Assembly: GCF_030271535.1 (NCBI RefSeq)
Contig: NZ_JASCXJ010000011.1
Location: 112,627 to 176,626, forward strand
Direction: 5' to 3'
Length of the DNA stretch: 64,000 nt
Origin: Nocardiopsis sp. ATB16-24
GTDB lineage: Bacteria > Actinomycetota > Actinomycetes > Streptosporangiales > Streptosporangiaceae
In this document: piece by piece, positions 17,501-25,452 of the stretch
How the letters are laid out: each line of letters opens with the position of its first letter
Position numbering within the stretch: position 1 is the stretch's first letter
Made by a program: the position numbers and the translations under genes
Notes under the pieces: generated by a model
The model's input: only the letters and a program-made list of their open reading frames with translations
Databases searched by the model: none
What the model was told of the DNA's origin: nothing

Positions 17501-18250
17501 TCAGACCTGGTTCATGCCGCCGTCGACGTACAGGCTCGAACCGGTGGTGAAGCTGCTCTGTCCGGAGGCGAGAAAGGCCACGGCGGCCGCGGTCTCCTCG
17601 GGTCGTCCGAGCCGGCCCATCGGCACCTGCGCGGCCAGCTGCCGTTTGAAGTCGTCGACCTGCCCGGCGTCGGAAGCAGGCCCCGACAGTCCTGGGGTGT
17701 CGGTCGGGCCGGGGGTGACGGTGTTGACCCGGATGCCACGTCCCTTGAGTTCGTTGGCCCAGGTCCGGGCGAACGACCTGACGGCGGCCTTGGCCGCCGC
17801 GTACGCGCCGAACGCCTCCACGCCGACGTCCGCGTTGGTGGAGCCGTTCAGGATCACCGAGGCTCCGTCGTTGAGCAGCGGCAACGCCTTTTGAACGGTG
17901 AACAGCGTGCCCCGAACGTTGATGCCGAAGAGGGTGTCGAAGTGCTTCTCGGTGCTCTGTGCAAGTGTCGCGAGCTCGATGACGGCGGCGTTCGCGAACA
18001 GCACATCCAGTCCGTGTCCCCGATCGCGGACCGCCTGGTAGACGCGGTCCAGGTCGGCCGGCTTCGAGATGTCGCCGATCATCGCGGTGGCCGCTGGGCC
18101 GATCGCTTCGGCGGCTGCTTCGATTTCGGCCTTGCGTCGACCGGTGATGAACACGTGTGCGCCCTCGGCCGCCAGGCGTAAGGCACTGGCCAGGCCGATT
18201 CCGCTGCTTCCACCGGTGACCAGGGCGGTTTTGCCTTCGAGCAGTCCCAT
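17501..18250 (-). CDS. Short-chain dehydrogenase/reductase
   Basis: A 249-residue classical SDR. Seen: cofactor motif TGGSSGIGLA near residue 12, FANAA in place of NNAG, catalytic Ser in ILNGSTNADV, and YAAAKAAV (YxxxK). The Arg in ITGRR after strand 2 favours NADP(H). GTG two codons upstream (18256) is an alternative start. It is divergent from a TetR gene and both share two operators, so it is very likely repressed by that TetR protein. Substrate unknown. Confidence 0.9.
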   Translation of the reverse strand: MGLLEGKTALVTGGSSGIGLASALRLAAEGAHVFITGRRKAEIEAAAEAIGPAATAMIGDISKPADLDRVYQAVRDRGHGLDVLFANAAVIELATLAQSTEKHFDTLFGINVRGTLFTVQKALPLLNDGASVILNGSTNADVGVEAFGAYAAAKAAVRSFARTWANELKGRGIRVNTVTPGPTDTPGLSGPASDAGQVDDFKRQLAAQVPMGRLGRPEETAAAVAFLASGQSSFTTGSSLYVDGGMNQV

Positions 18251-18269
18251 GTCCACAATCCCTGTCCTT

Positions 18270-18291
18270 TTCTGTATCGATCGCTACAGAA
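18270..18291. promoter_or_regulatory. TetR operator 1 (SDR-proximal)
   Basis: Perfect 22-bp dyad TTCTGTA-N8-TACAGAA just upstream of the SDR start, matching operator 2 in arms and spacer. Confidence 0.75.
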
Positions 18292-18306
18292 TCAGAACAG
18301 TAGCAC

Positions 18307-18328
18307 TTCTGTATCAACCAGTACAGAA
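18307..18328. promoter_or_regulatory. TetR operator 2 (TetR-proximal)
   Basis: Perfect 22-bp dyad TTCTGTA-N8-TACAGAA, 37 bp centre to centre from operator 1 and 17 bp before the TetR start. The N8 differs, so the arms are what is conserved. Confidence 0.75.
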
Positions 18329-18344
18329 GAGGTAGGGTGGGGGC

Positions 18345-18953
18345 ATGAGGACCAGGCAGAGCGGCCGCACCGGCCGGCCCAGAGGATTCGACACCGAGGA
18401 GGCCTTGGAGCGCGCCATGCTGGTCTTCTGGGAGCACGGCTACGAGGGAGCCAGCCTGGCCGACCTGACCAGCGCGATGGGCATCTCCGCCACCAGCATG
18501 TACGCGGCCTTCGGCAACAAGGAGGAGCTGTTCCGCAAGGCCCTGGAGCGCTACAGCGATGGTCCGGGCTCGTACCTGGTCCGGGCACTGGAGGAGCCGA
18601 CCGCCCTCGGCGTCGCCACCGCGATCCTGAACGGCACCGTCCGTACCACCACCCGCCCTGCCCATCCCCACGGGTGCATGGGCGTCCAGGGCGCGCTGAC
18701 CACCGGTGATTCCGGGCGCGAGGTCCGCGACCTCCTCGCCGCCTGGCGCAACAACGGCTGCTCACGCGTGCGGGAACGGTTCCAGCGGGCCGTCGACGAC
18801 GGCGACCTGCCTTCCCAGGCCGACCCGGGGCTGCTGGCCCGCTACGTCACCACCTTGTCGTTCGGCATCGCCGTGCAGGCCGCGAGCGGGGTCGGGCGCG
18901 ACGAACTCCAGGAGGTGGCCGACGCCGCCCTGCGCGACTGGCCGCTCCACTGA
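18345..18953 (+). CDS. TetR/AcrR-family repressor
   Basis: A 202-residue repressor. N-terminal DNA-binding domain: GFDTEEALERAMLVFWEHGYEGASLADLTSAMGISATSMYAAFGNKEELF, the usual TetR helix-turn-helix. The C-terminal part with PAHPHGCMGVQGALT and LARYVTTLSFGIAVQAASG matches the subgroup that controls an adjacent oxidoreductase. Two identical dyads lie in the intergenic region, indicating repression of itself and the SDR gene; the inducer is unknown. Confidence 0.9.
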   Translation: MRTRQSGRTGRPRGFDTEEALERAMLVFWEHGYEGASLADLTSAMGISATSMYAAFGNKEELFRKALERYSDGPGSYLVRALEEPTALGVATAILNGTVRTTTRPAHPHGCMGVQGALTTGDSGREVRDLLAAWRNNGCSRVRERFQRAVDDGDLPSQADPGLLARYVTTLSFGIAVQAASGVGRDELQEVADAALRDWPLH

Positions 18954-19453
18954 GGGGCGGCCCTCAGCGGTGGAGGGCGGCGGGGGGGGCGGTCCCGTCC
19001 CGATCCCCTCGGTTCGGGCCCACGGCGTAGAAGCAGATGATGACCGGTACTGGCATGCCCATGAGCCCCGGACTCTACGCCCCTTCCGCGGCCAAAAAGC
19101 GGCTGAAAACCGACCGTGGAAGGGGGTCTCGTCAGGGCAACAGCAGCGCTGGCCGCGTCCACCGGCTTGTTCGGCGGGCATACGGCGTCCTGCTGTCAGC
19201 CCATACCGTCCTTGTCGAGGAAATGTTGGACCAGGTTCCTGCGCAAGTCCTCCTGGGTCTCGGAGCTGCCGGTTTCGGGACCGCGTTCCCGCCGAACTTC
19301 ACCGATTACTTCGGTCTCCACTACGATCCCGTTCACGACCGTCTGCGTCACACCAAGGACAACGTCAAAGGCTCTATGAGAGAGGCCTGGCGGACGCGCC
19401 GAGCTCACAGTGGGCGGTTTCTGATCCATACCGAGAACGAGAGGCGACCGCCC
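18954..19453. other. Gap without a convincing gene
   Basis: About 500 bp. A minus-strand open stretch (roughly 19390 down to 19196, ending with residues such as ETQEDLRRNLVQHFLDKDG) looks protein-like but has no start or ribosome site, so it may be a gene relic. Confidence 0.35.
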
Positions 19454-20029
19454 ATGAAGAATTCGACTCCTCTGGTGTTGGCCGCCTTGTCCATTATCGC
19501 AACCCTTCCCATTTCCGCCTGCGAGTCGCCCATTGCCCGAACAGGCGAAGATCAGACCGCTGAATCCCCGGTTCCGAGCGAGCAGGTGACTAAACTCTGG
19601 TTGAAGGTCACTGTTGACGCCCATGTACTCCAAGAGATGTTCGCCAGGGATGATGACGGCTCTGTCATGGAGAACATCAGGAACTACTACGACGAGCGGA
19701 GAGAGTTCGAAGAAGCCGAGGGTATCGCTCCATTCGATGGCATGGAGATACTGATGGGATCCGGCGCCGTCATCGAGACCGAGGGCGGGTATCGCGTGAC
19801 CGTGGACCCCCAAGAATGGGACACCGGAAGCAGCACCGGCATCCAGGGAAGCGAAGTCCACCAAGCAATACTGCACTCCCTTGAGGTGAACGAAGTGGAC
19901 TGGTGCGGTGAGATGAAGGGGTACGAGTTCTCGGACCTCTACGTTGATTCCTACTGGGGAGCGTTCGACACCCGGGAGGAGTACGTCGCGAGCATCGAGG
20001 GATACGTTTCCTGCGGTTCGGGGAAATGA
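19454..20029 (+). CDS. Lipoprotein of unknown function (paralog A)
   Basis: A 191-residue exported lipoprotein: signal peptide ending ATLPISAC, then EMFARDDDGSVMENIRNYYDERREFEEAEG and a C-terminal block VDWCGEMKGYEFSDLYVDSY that is identical in the protein at 22243-22812. GAGAGG at 19439-19444 precedes ATG 19454. I know no named family. The near-identical 3' ends of the two genes point to a recent duplication or gene conversion across the intervening 2 kb. Confidence 0.75.
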   Translation: MKNSTPLVLAALSIIATLPISACESPIARTGEDQTAESPVPSEQVTKLWLKVTVDAHVLQEMFARDDDGSVMENIRNYYDERREFEEAEGIAPFDGMEILMGSGAVIETEGGYRVTVDPQEWDTGSSTGIQGSEVHQAILHSLEVNEVDWCGEMKGYEFSDLYVDSYWGAFDTREEYVASIEGYVSCGSGK

Positions 20030-20307
20030 GCCCCATGGCCGGCGCCCCGGCGCATGGCGGACGCAACGCGCCGCCATGTCGTCCGAGTGTTCTGTTTCGG
20101 TACGTCAACGCGCCCGTATGATCCCGTTCCCGGAGTCTTCGGACCCTCGACAGTATTTACAGCGACCTCAGGGACAAGAAATGGCCCGACTCCGAGAACG
20201 AACTGGGGTCCAAGGTCATCGGCGACTTCAGTCGTTTCAACTCGGCAGGACTCGAGGACCTGGCGAGACACCACCACACGACCGGCGCAACGGAAAAGCA
20301 AGAGAAG

Positions 20308-21567
20308 ATGAGCCTGAGAGGCCTGGCGGCAGCCGCTGTTTGTATGACACTCATCGTGTCGGCCTGTTCTCCCTCACATGGGAGAGCTCGCACGGTCCAC
20401 GAGGTCGCTGACGGCGAGGTACCGGCACCGGAGGCGGTCACCTCCGTGAGCGAGGTCGGCTGGGAGTGGCGGCCTGATGAGGAAGAGACCGCCTTGGCCG
20501 TGCACACCCAGAGCCGGGGAGCCGTGATCGAACTGGAGGACGGGCTGGTCGGCCTCCAGGGCGATACGGGAGACGAACTGTGGAGATACCAGATTCCCGA
20601 GGCGGCAGGACTCTCCACCTCCTTCTCACCCTCCGGAGAGCACGCCCTGGTGGCGGCCTCGGACGAACCAGCCATCCTGTTGGACACCTCGACCGGGGCG
20701 GTGGTGGCAGAGGACATCAACTGGGACGGTGAGGCCCACCTCCTGGACCACACACGCCTGATCCACCGCCAAGGCGAAGCGACGGAGGCTCTCTTCACGG
20801 TAAGTGACCTGGAGTCCGGGGAGACCCTCTGGCGGAAGGAAACCCCCGAGACCTGTTCCGGAGGCGGTCCCTCCTGGCTGGTCTCCAGGCTGCTCCACAG
20901 TGAGGCGATCGTCCTACTGCTCCACTGTTCGGAGAACACGTCTCAGGAGGCGCTCCGTGCCCCAGAACCCGACACCGTCAACGCCCTGGTCGCACTGAGC
21001 CCGAGCGACGGACGGGAGTTGTGGCGGCAGGAGTCCGCGGACTCCGAGGGCAGGGGGCTGGCAAGCGCGCTGATGCTCCAGGGCACCCTGGCGGCCGACT
21101 TTCCGGGAGAGGAAGGATGGCTGATCATCGACCCCGTCGACGGCACACTCATCGCCGAGTCGCCGAAACCGGTCCTTGAGGTCGGCGAGGACACCTACCT
21201 CGCGGGCCTCGACCCTTGGGCCGAGGACCCGGCCCACGAACTCCGGACGTTCGACGGCGAGGTGGCCGCATCGGTCACGCTCTCCGACGATCGGTGGGCC
21301 GGGGACACCCCCAAGACCGCTATCGGCCTGCCTGAGCAGTTGGTCAGTGTCGACATGGAGCGTGGCTCGCCCGAGGACACGGTCAACGCCGTGGTGACCC
21401 CTTGGGACGGGGGCAGGGACGACGTCATCAGCGGGACCACCACAGGTACGGCGAGCCGCATCGATCCCGGCAGGCTGCTTGCCGTCCCGGGGGCCGTGCT
21501 CGTCTACGTCCCGGTGGACCATGCGGCGGGTATCGATTCAGTGGAGCACGTGGTGGCACTTCGTTGA
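20308..21567 (+). CDS. PQQ-like beta-propeller lipoprotein
   Basis: A 419-residue exported protein. Seen: signal peptide with LIVSAC lipobox, then repeated blades with the PQQ-type signature, such as DGLVGLQGDTGDELWRYQIP, LESGETLWRKETP and ALSPSDGRELWRQE. Likely a seven- or eight-bladed propeller anchored outside the membrane, used for binding; nothing suggests a PQQ cofactor enzyme. The same frame stays open for about 160 bp upstream of the ATG without any start codon, so an upstream relic may be attached. Confidence 0.75.
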   Translation: MSLRGLAAAAVCMTLIVSACSPSHGRARTVHEVADGEVPAPEAVTSVSEVGWEWRPDEEETALAVHTQSRGAVIELEDGLVGLQGDTGDELWRYQIPEAAGLSTSFSPSGEHALVAASDEPAILLDTSTGAVVAEDINWDGEAHLLDHTRLIHRQGEATEALFTVSDLESGETLWRKETPETCSGGGPSWLVSRLLHSEAIVLLLHCSENTSQEALRAPEPDTVNALVALSPSDGRELWRQESADSEGRGLASALMLQGTLAADFPGEEGWLIIDPVDGTLIAESPKPVLEVGEDTYLAGLDPWAEDPAHELRTFDGEVAASVTLSDDRWAGDTPKTAIGLPEQLVSVDMERGSPEDTVNAVVTPWDGGRDDVISGTTTGTASRIDPGRLLAVPGAVLVYVPVDHAAGIDSVEHVVALR

Positions 21568-21869
21568 CCTCGTGTATTCAGCGGGCTCTGGAGGAATTGA
21601 GGGGAAGCGAGAGAAGGGAGCCACTGGGCTGTGAGGACTCGAGTGTGGAGATCGGATTCACAGAAAGGGACAGAAGCATCTTTCTGGCGAAGGTCACTAC
21701 ACCTTGGGACCTCCCCCTGACAGCGCATAGCGATAGGAAGCGCATCATCGGCCATGCCGGAACCCTGGCCCTTTATGCCTGCGCGAACAGGACCGAGCTC
21801 ACCACCACCCTGACCTACGTGCTACCCTCCAGCACCGCCGACGAGTGGCGCGACCGCGCCTCACGGAAG
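21568..21869. other. Gap before a transposase relic
   Basis: About 300 bp between the propeller gene and the readable transposase relic, with lower GC than the neighbouring genes and no open frame that I can support. It may contain the eroded 5' part of the same insertion sequence. Confidence 0.35.
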
Positions 21870-22212
21870 ACTTGTGCCGGCCCTCGTAGGTCCTCCCGGC
21901 TCGGTTCGTCACTGCCTGCGAGATCAAGGCCCGCGGCCTGCTCGGGGCCGCCGTGGGTGCCTACGGCGACTCCGAGCAGGCCCTGATCCTGAAGGTGGCC
22001 AATGGGCTCGGAGCCGGGCAGACAGCGGTCTTCGATCGCCGGTTCTGCGACTACGGCCTGTCCGAGCGGGTCGGGTCGACGGCACCGAGGAGATCATGCG
22101 GGCCGGAGCCCGGTTCCCGCTCAAGCTCAGGGAACCCCTGCCCGACGAGTCATGGATCGAGCCTCTGAACAGCCCCAGCGGACGCGCCGAGCTCATGACA
22201 GGGGTTTCCTGA
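21870..22212 (+). mobile_element. Relic of an IS4-type DDE transposase
   Basis: One frame reads EIKARGLLGAAVGAYGDSEQ and then GLGAGQTAVFDRRFCDYGL, resembling the IS4 strand carrying the second catalytic Asp (ADRxF-type motif). After about 22070 the similarity continues in another frame as RAGARFPLKLREPLPDESW. The element is truncated at both ends and frameshifted, with no terminal repeats visible. It lies between the two paralogous lipoprotein genes. Confidence 0.55.
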
Positions 22213-22242
22213 TTCTGGTTCCGAAAGGATGGTTGATCGTCC

Positions 22243-22812
22243 GTGAAGAAGGCTCCGCCAACGCTGGCCGCCGTCTCCGCTGCTGTTCTTGTGCTTGTCT
22301 CCGCATGCACTTTTCCTGAAGGGTCATCGAGCGGAGGCGACTCCCCAGCCTTCGAGACTCCGAACGAGCGGGTGACAGGACTCTGGGTGTCGGGAACCGT
22401 GGACGTCCATGTCATCCAGGAGATGTTCGCCCGGGATACCGATGGATCCGTCATGGAGAACATCGAGAACTACTACGAGGAGCGCAGGGAGGTCGAGGAG
22501 GCCGAAGGCGTCGAACCGTTCGATGGCCTGGGGGTGCTCCTGGACTCCGGTGTCCTCGTGGGAACCGAGGAGGGCTATCACGTGGTGACCGACTGGGATG
22601 AGTGGGACACCGGAGGTTCCGGGCCAGGGGAAGCTGAGGTCCTCCAAGCGATGAGGCATGTCCTTGAAGTGAACACAGTGGACTGGTGCGGCGAGATGAA
22701 GGGGTATGAGTTCTCGGATCTCTACGTTGATTCCTACTGGGGAGCGTTCGACACCAGGGAGGAGTACGTCGCGAGCATCCAGGGATACGTCTCCTGCGGC
22801 TCGGGGGAATGA
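22243..22812 (+). CDS. Lipoprotein of unknown function (paralog B)
   Basis: A 189-residue exported lipoprotein, paralog of 19454-20029. Seen: GTG start, signal peptide ending LVLVSAC, EMFARDTDGSVMENIENYYEERR, and the C-terminal block shared with paralog A (VDWCGEMKGYEFSDLYVDSY onward, differing by only a few residues to the end). The N-terminal third has diverged much more than the C-terminal third. Confidence 0.75.
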   Translation: MKKAPPTLAAVSAAVLVLVSACTFPEGSSSGGDSPAFETPNERVTGLWVSGTVDVHVIQEMFARDTDGSVMENIENYYEERREVEEAEGVEPFDGLGVLLDSGVLVGTEEGYHVVTDWDEWDTGGSGPGEAEVLQAMRHVLEVNTVDWCGEMKGYEFSDLYVDSYWGAFDTREEYVASIQGYVSCGSGE

Positions 22813-23134
22813 ACCCTAGGAGCAGCGCACCGACGCGTGGTAGGCGTAACGCGACACCCAGTCGTCCGGGCGTTCTGGTCCGGTGCGCCAACATGCTCGC
22901 ATGGCCTCGTTCTGTAACCTCAGCCCCGCGCGAATGGCAAGCAGGTGGAGGAGGGCGACGAGAGTGCCCGAGCTCTGCGTCTGCCCTTCAGTATTCAGAC
23001 CACGAGCTGTGGTCAGGGGCACCCACTCATCAAGGCCCTCGTCGAACTCCGTCGAGTCCCTGAACAGTTCGATGTTCCGCCCCACGGCCACCTGAGAAAG
23101 GCTGCGAATCGTACGGAAAGAAGTCGGGGGTGAC
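22813..23134. other. Gap without a gene
   Basis: About 320 bp between paralog B and a gene relic on the minus strand; short open frames on both strands show no ribosome site or recognisable motif. Confidence 0.4.
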
Positions 23135-23335
23135 GGCTATGTCAGCTTTCCGGAGCTGACACGGCCATCGTGGTGTACGGACTGGGTTCTTCAGAGCAGG
23201 TTCGCGGTGAGGTGGTGGGCCAGGGCACCCCGGTCTGGGCGGCCAGGGTGCGGCGCCCAGATGCCAGGCCATGCGGCTCAACCGGCTGGGTTTGCGATGC
23301 CTGTGCGGATGTTCGGGGCGGCGGTCCTCCCCGGT
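23135..23335 (-). pseudogene. Relic: duplicated 3' end of the gene at 28438-28962 with its terminator
   Basis: Read on the minus strand, HPHRHRKPSRLSRMAWHL matches RPHSHRKPRRLSRTAWHL in the intact gene, then a frameshift breaks the hydrophobic tail. The DNA similarity continues through GGTTCTTCAGAGCAGG and on to a hairpin (GTCAGCT/AGCTGAC, 23141-23160) in the place of the terminator at 28378-28414. No start or 5' part is left. Confidence 0.6.
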
Positions 23336-23554
23336 GTGCCGGCGAACCCCACCCAAGGACATGTACGGCGTCGACAATGTCCCTGGGGTGGGGGTTCGCC
23401 GACGTTCGACCCTGTCAACAGCCGTACTTCCTCGTCCAGTACGGAGCACCGAGCCCGGCCAGGTGTGGAGTTCCATGGAACACAACTGACCGCATCCGGC
23501 CACGGAGAACACCGTGCACGTCGCCCAGAGTCATGCCGCGCTCAGCACAGCGGA

Positions 23555-23566
23555 GAGAATATTCTC
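23555..23566. promoter_or_regulatory. Palindrome before the DUF6879/XRE operon
   Basis: Perfect 12-bp palindrome GAGAATATTCTC, 21 bp before the first start codon. It may be the operator of the XRE regulator encoded at the end of the operon, or overlap a -10 box. Its half-sites recur upstream of the lasso precursor (25228-25269). Confidence 0.45.
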
Positions 23567-23587
23567 GACTATGCGAAAGCGAGTCCC

Positions 23588-23788
23588 ATGCGCCTGACAT
23601 TCCTGGGAACCGACAGCGAAGGCGGCAAGTGCCCCACCCTCTACCAGACCGACCGGGGGACCATCGTGGTTCAGGGCTACAAGGTGACCGACGATGAAGC
23701 CCTCGGAGACGTCCGCGACCTGGCGGAGAACGAGACTCTGGTGGAGATCCCCCGTGAACTCCTGCGTTACGCCGACGAGGACTCCTGA
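23588..23788 (+). CDS. Small protein preceding DUF6879 gene
   Basis: A 66-residue protein: MRLTFLGTDSEGGKCPTLYQ, then TDRGTIVVQGYKVTDDEALG and a charged C-terminus EIPRELLRYADED. Small proteins of this kind accompany DUF6879 and XRE genes in actinomycetes. Chosen start ATG 23588 lies behind the palindrome; the longer open frame has no ribosome site. Its TGA overlaps the next ATG, so the two are coupled. Function unknown. Confidence 0.7.
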   Translation: MRLTFLGTDSEGGKCPTLYQTDRGTIVVQGYKVTDDEALGDVRDLAENETLVEIPRELLRYADEDS

Positions 23789-24342
23789 TGGGCCGCTTCC
23801 TGAGCGAGGAGGAGTTCTCCCAACAGTTCACCGACTTCGAACACAGCGCCTGGAAGCTGGAGGTCCGAGACCGCTACAACGTCCCGGAAGAGGCCGAGAC
23901 CATCCGCCGCTTCCTGACCGACGGCGACCTCGGCCGCGGTGAGGACCACGCGCGCACCTCTCCCTGGCACCGCAACGTCACCGCCACCACCCACCAGGGC
24001 AAGATCTGGCAGCGCGTCCGCGTCGTCTCCGAACCTCTGAGCGACTACATCGCCTGGGAACACGCCGTCACCCGCTTCAACATCGAGGCGGGCGAGGACA
24101 TCCGCTGGCTCCCCCGACACCACCCGACGGCGAGAGAACTCCCCGACCTGGACTTCTGGCTGTTCGACGAATCCTGGGCCTGCGTTCTGCACTTCGACGC
24201 CGACGATGTCCCTCAAAAATTGGAACGCCTCGGCGAGCCCGAGGAGATCGCCCGTCTCCTCCGGTGGCGTGATCTCGCCTGGGAACATGCGATCCCGCAC
24301 CGCGAATTCACCCCTCGGGGCTCTGGGCGGTTCAATACCTAG
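23788..24342 (+). CDS. DUF6879 family protein
   Basis: A 184-residue cytosolic protein with the DUF6879 layout: FTDFEHSAWKLEVRDRYNVP, WQRVRVVSEPLSDYIAWEH, AGEDIRWLPRH, LDFWLFDESWACVLHFDAD, and WRDLAWEHAIPHREF. Function unknown; in actinomycetes it travels with XRE regulators of the DUF5753 type, as here. The stop codon abuts the regulator's GTG. Confidence 0.8.
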   Translation: MGRFLSEEEFSQQFTDFEHSAWKLEVRDRYNVPEEAETIRRFLTDGDLGRGEDHARTSPWHRNVTATTHQGKIWQRVRVVSEPLSDYIAWEHAVTRFNIEAGEDIRWLPRHHPTARELPDLDFWLFDESWACVLHFDADDVPQKLERLGEPEEIARLLRWRDLAWEHAIPHREFTPRGSGRFNT

Positions 24343-25182
24343 GTGTCCCACAGCATCGAACGGGCTCGGCGAGATCTGGGCAGGAGACTCCGCGAGGTGC
24401 GCCGGTCGGCGGGGTTGACCGGCGTGCGTCTCGCGGAGCTGTTGTCGTGGAGCCAGCCCAAGGTCTCCAAGATCGAGACGGGCCGACAGTCTCCGACCGC
24501 GGCGGAGATCACCGCATGGGCCCGTGCCTGCGGCCGTGCTCACACGGCATCCGAACTCATCGACAGGTTGCACGACCTGGAGTCGATGTGGGTGGAGTGG
24601 AAGGACCAACTGCACGGCGGTCTGGGCGGCATCCAGTCCCGCATGGCGGTGGAGGAGAAACACGTCCGGCTCTTCCGGGTCTATGAGCCGATGATCGTTC
24701 CGGGACTCCTGCAGACCCCTGGGTACGCACGGGCGGTCCTTGAGGCGGCCGACCGCAAGAACGTCGTCTCCTGTGACATCGAGGGAGCCGTCGAACAGCG
24801 GATGCGCCAGCAGGAGATCCTCTACCAGCGGGACAAGAGGTTCCGTTTCGTCATCAGTGAGGCCGCAGTGCGCCATACGCGAGGCGACCGGGAGACGATG
24901 GCGGCCCAGATCGACCGGCTCATCACTGTTTCCACGCTTTCCACTGTTTCTTTGGGGATCATTCCCTTTGACTCTTCCCCTCCTTATCTCCCCCTGCATG
25001 GGTTCTGGATTCACGATGACGATTCCGTGGTGGTAGAAACCGTGTCAGCAGAACTGACCCTGACACACCGAAGTGAAATCGACCAATATGCCCATGTCTT
25101 CACCATGGCATCGTCGGGAGCCAGATTTCGGGGAGAGGCCAGGCAGGTGCTCCGACGTGCCGCCGAGACCATGGACGAGTAG
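24343..25182 (+). CDS. XRE-family regulator with DUF5753 domain
   Basis: A 279-residue regulator. N-terminal helix-turn-helix (about 8-65): LGRRLREVRRSAGLTGVRLAELLSWSQPKVSKIETG. C-terminal DUF5753 region: RVYEPMIVPGLLQTPGYARAVLEA, and later RFRFVISEAAVRH, SLGIIPFD. GTG directly follows the DUF6879 stop. Such proteins work with small partners (DUF397 or DUF6879) in development or toxin-antitoxin-like regulation. It lies directly upstream of the lasso cluster and shares candidate half-sites with it. Confidence 0.88.
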   Translation: MSHSIERARRDLGRRLREVRRSAGLTGVRLAELLSWSQPKVSKIETGRQSPTAAEITAWARACGRAHTASELIDRLHDLESMWVEWKDQLHGGLGGIQSRMAVEEKHVRLFRVYEPMIVPGLLQTPGYARAVLEAADRKNVVSCDIEGAVEQRMRQQEILYQRDKRFRFVISEAAVRHTRGDRETMAAQIDRLITVSTLSTVSLGIIPFDSSPPYLPLHGFWIHDDDSVVVETVSAELTLTHRSEIDQYAHVFTMASSGARFRGEARQVLRRAAETMDE

Positions 25183-25227
25183 AGTTCCTTCACCGGCCAG
25201 CCCGACAGCGCCTTGTTCTATTCCTGT

Positions 25228-25269
25228 TTATTCTCCTCCCTCGAAGGACAAAGCAAGGAAAGAGAATAA
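25228..25269. promoter_or_regulatory. Spaced inverted repeat in the lasso-cluster leader
   Basis: TTATTCTC (25228-25235) and GAGAATAA (25262-25269) form an 8-bp inverted repeat with a 26-nt spacer, in the AT-richer gap before the precursor gene. The half-sites TATTCTC/GAGAATA also make up the palindrome at 23555-23566. It may be an operator or a terminator of the XRE gene. Confidence 0.4.
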
Positions 25270-25338
25270 GGATGCATCCCACTGGCTCTCTCCTTTCATC
25301 CCCTCTACTTTCGTTTCAGTCCATCACGAAGGAGAGGT

Positions 25339-25452
25339 ATGGAAGAGCAACAGGATGAGATGTCCACGGTGATCGACCTCGGCGATGCCGCCGTGTTGAC
25401 TCTGGGCAGTGACGACCAGAGCATCGAGAGCAAGCAGTCCCCCTATGACTGA
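25339..25452 (+). CDS. Lasso peptide precursor
   Basis: A 37-residue precursor, too short for routine gene calling. Seen: AAGGAGAGG ribosome site directly before ATG 25339; leader ending DLGDAAVLTL with Thr at -2, the conserved leader position; core GSDDQSIESKQSPYD. Gly1 of the core and Glu8 are placed for the usual eight-residue macrolactam ring; Lys10 lies just after the ring. The 3' end overlaps the cyclase ATG by 8 nt, so the two are coupled. Known of the family: the leader is removed by the B protein and the ring is closed by the ATP-dependent cyclase. With the acetyltransferase in the cluster, Lys10 acetylation (as reported for albusnodin) is my inference. Confidence 0.8.
   Translation: MEEQQDEMSTVIDLGDAAVLTLGSDDQSIESKQSPYD

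Noticed and set aside
19196..19390. Minus-strand small gene
   Set aside because: Protein-like composition but no start codon or ribosome site; at most a relic.
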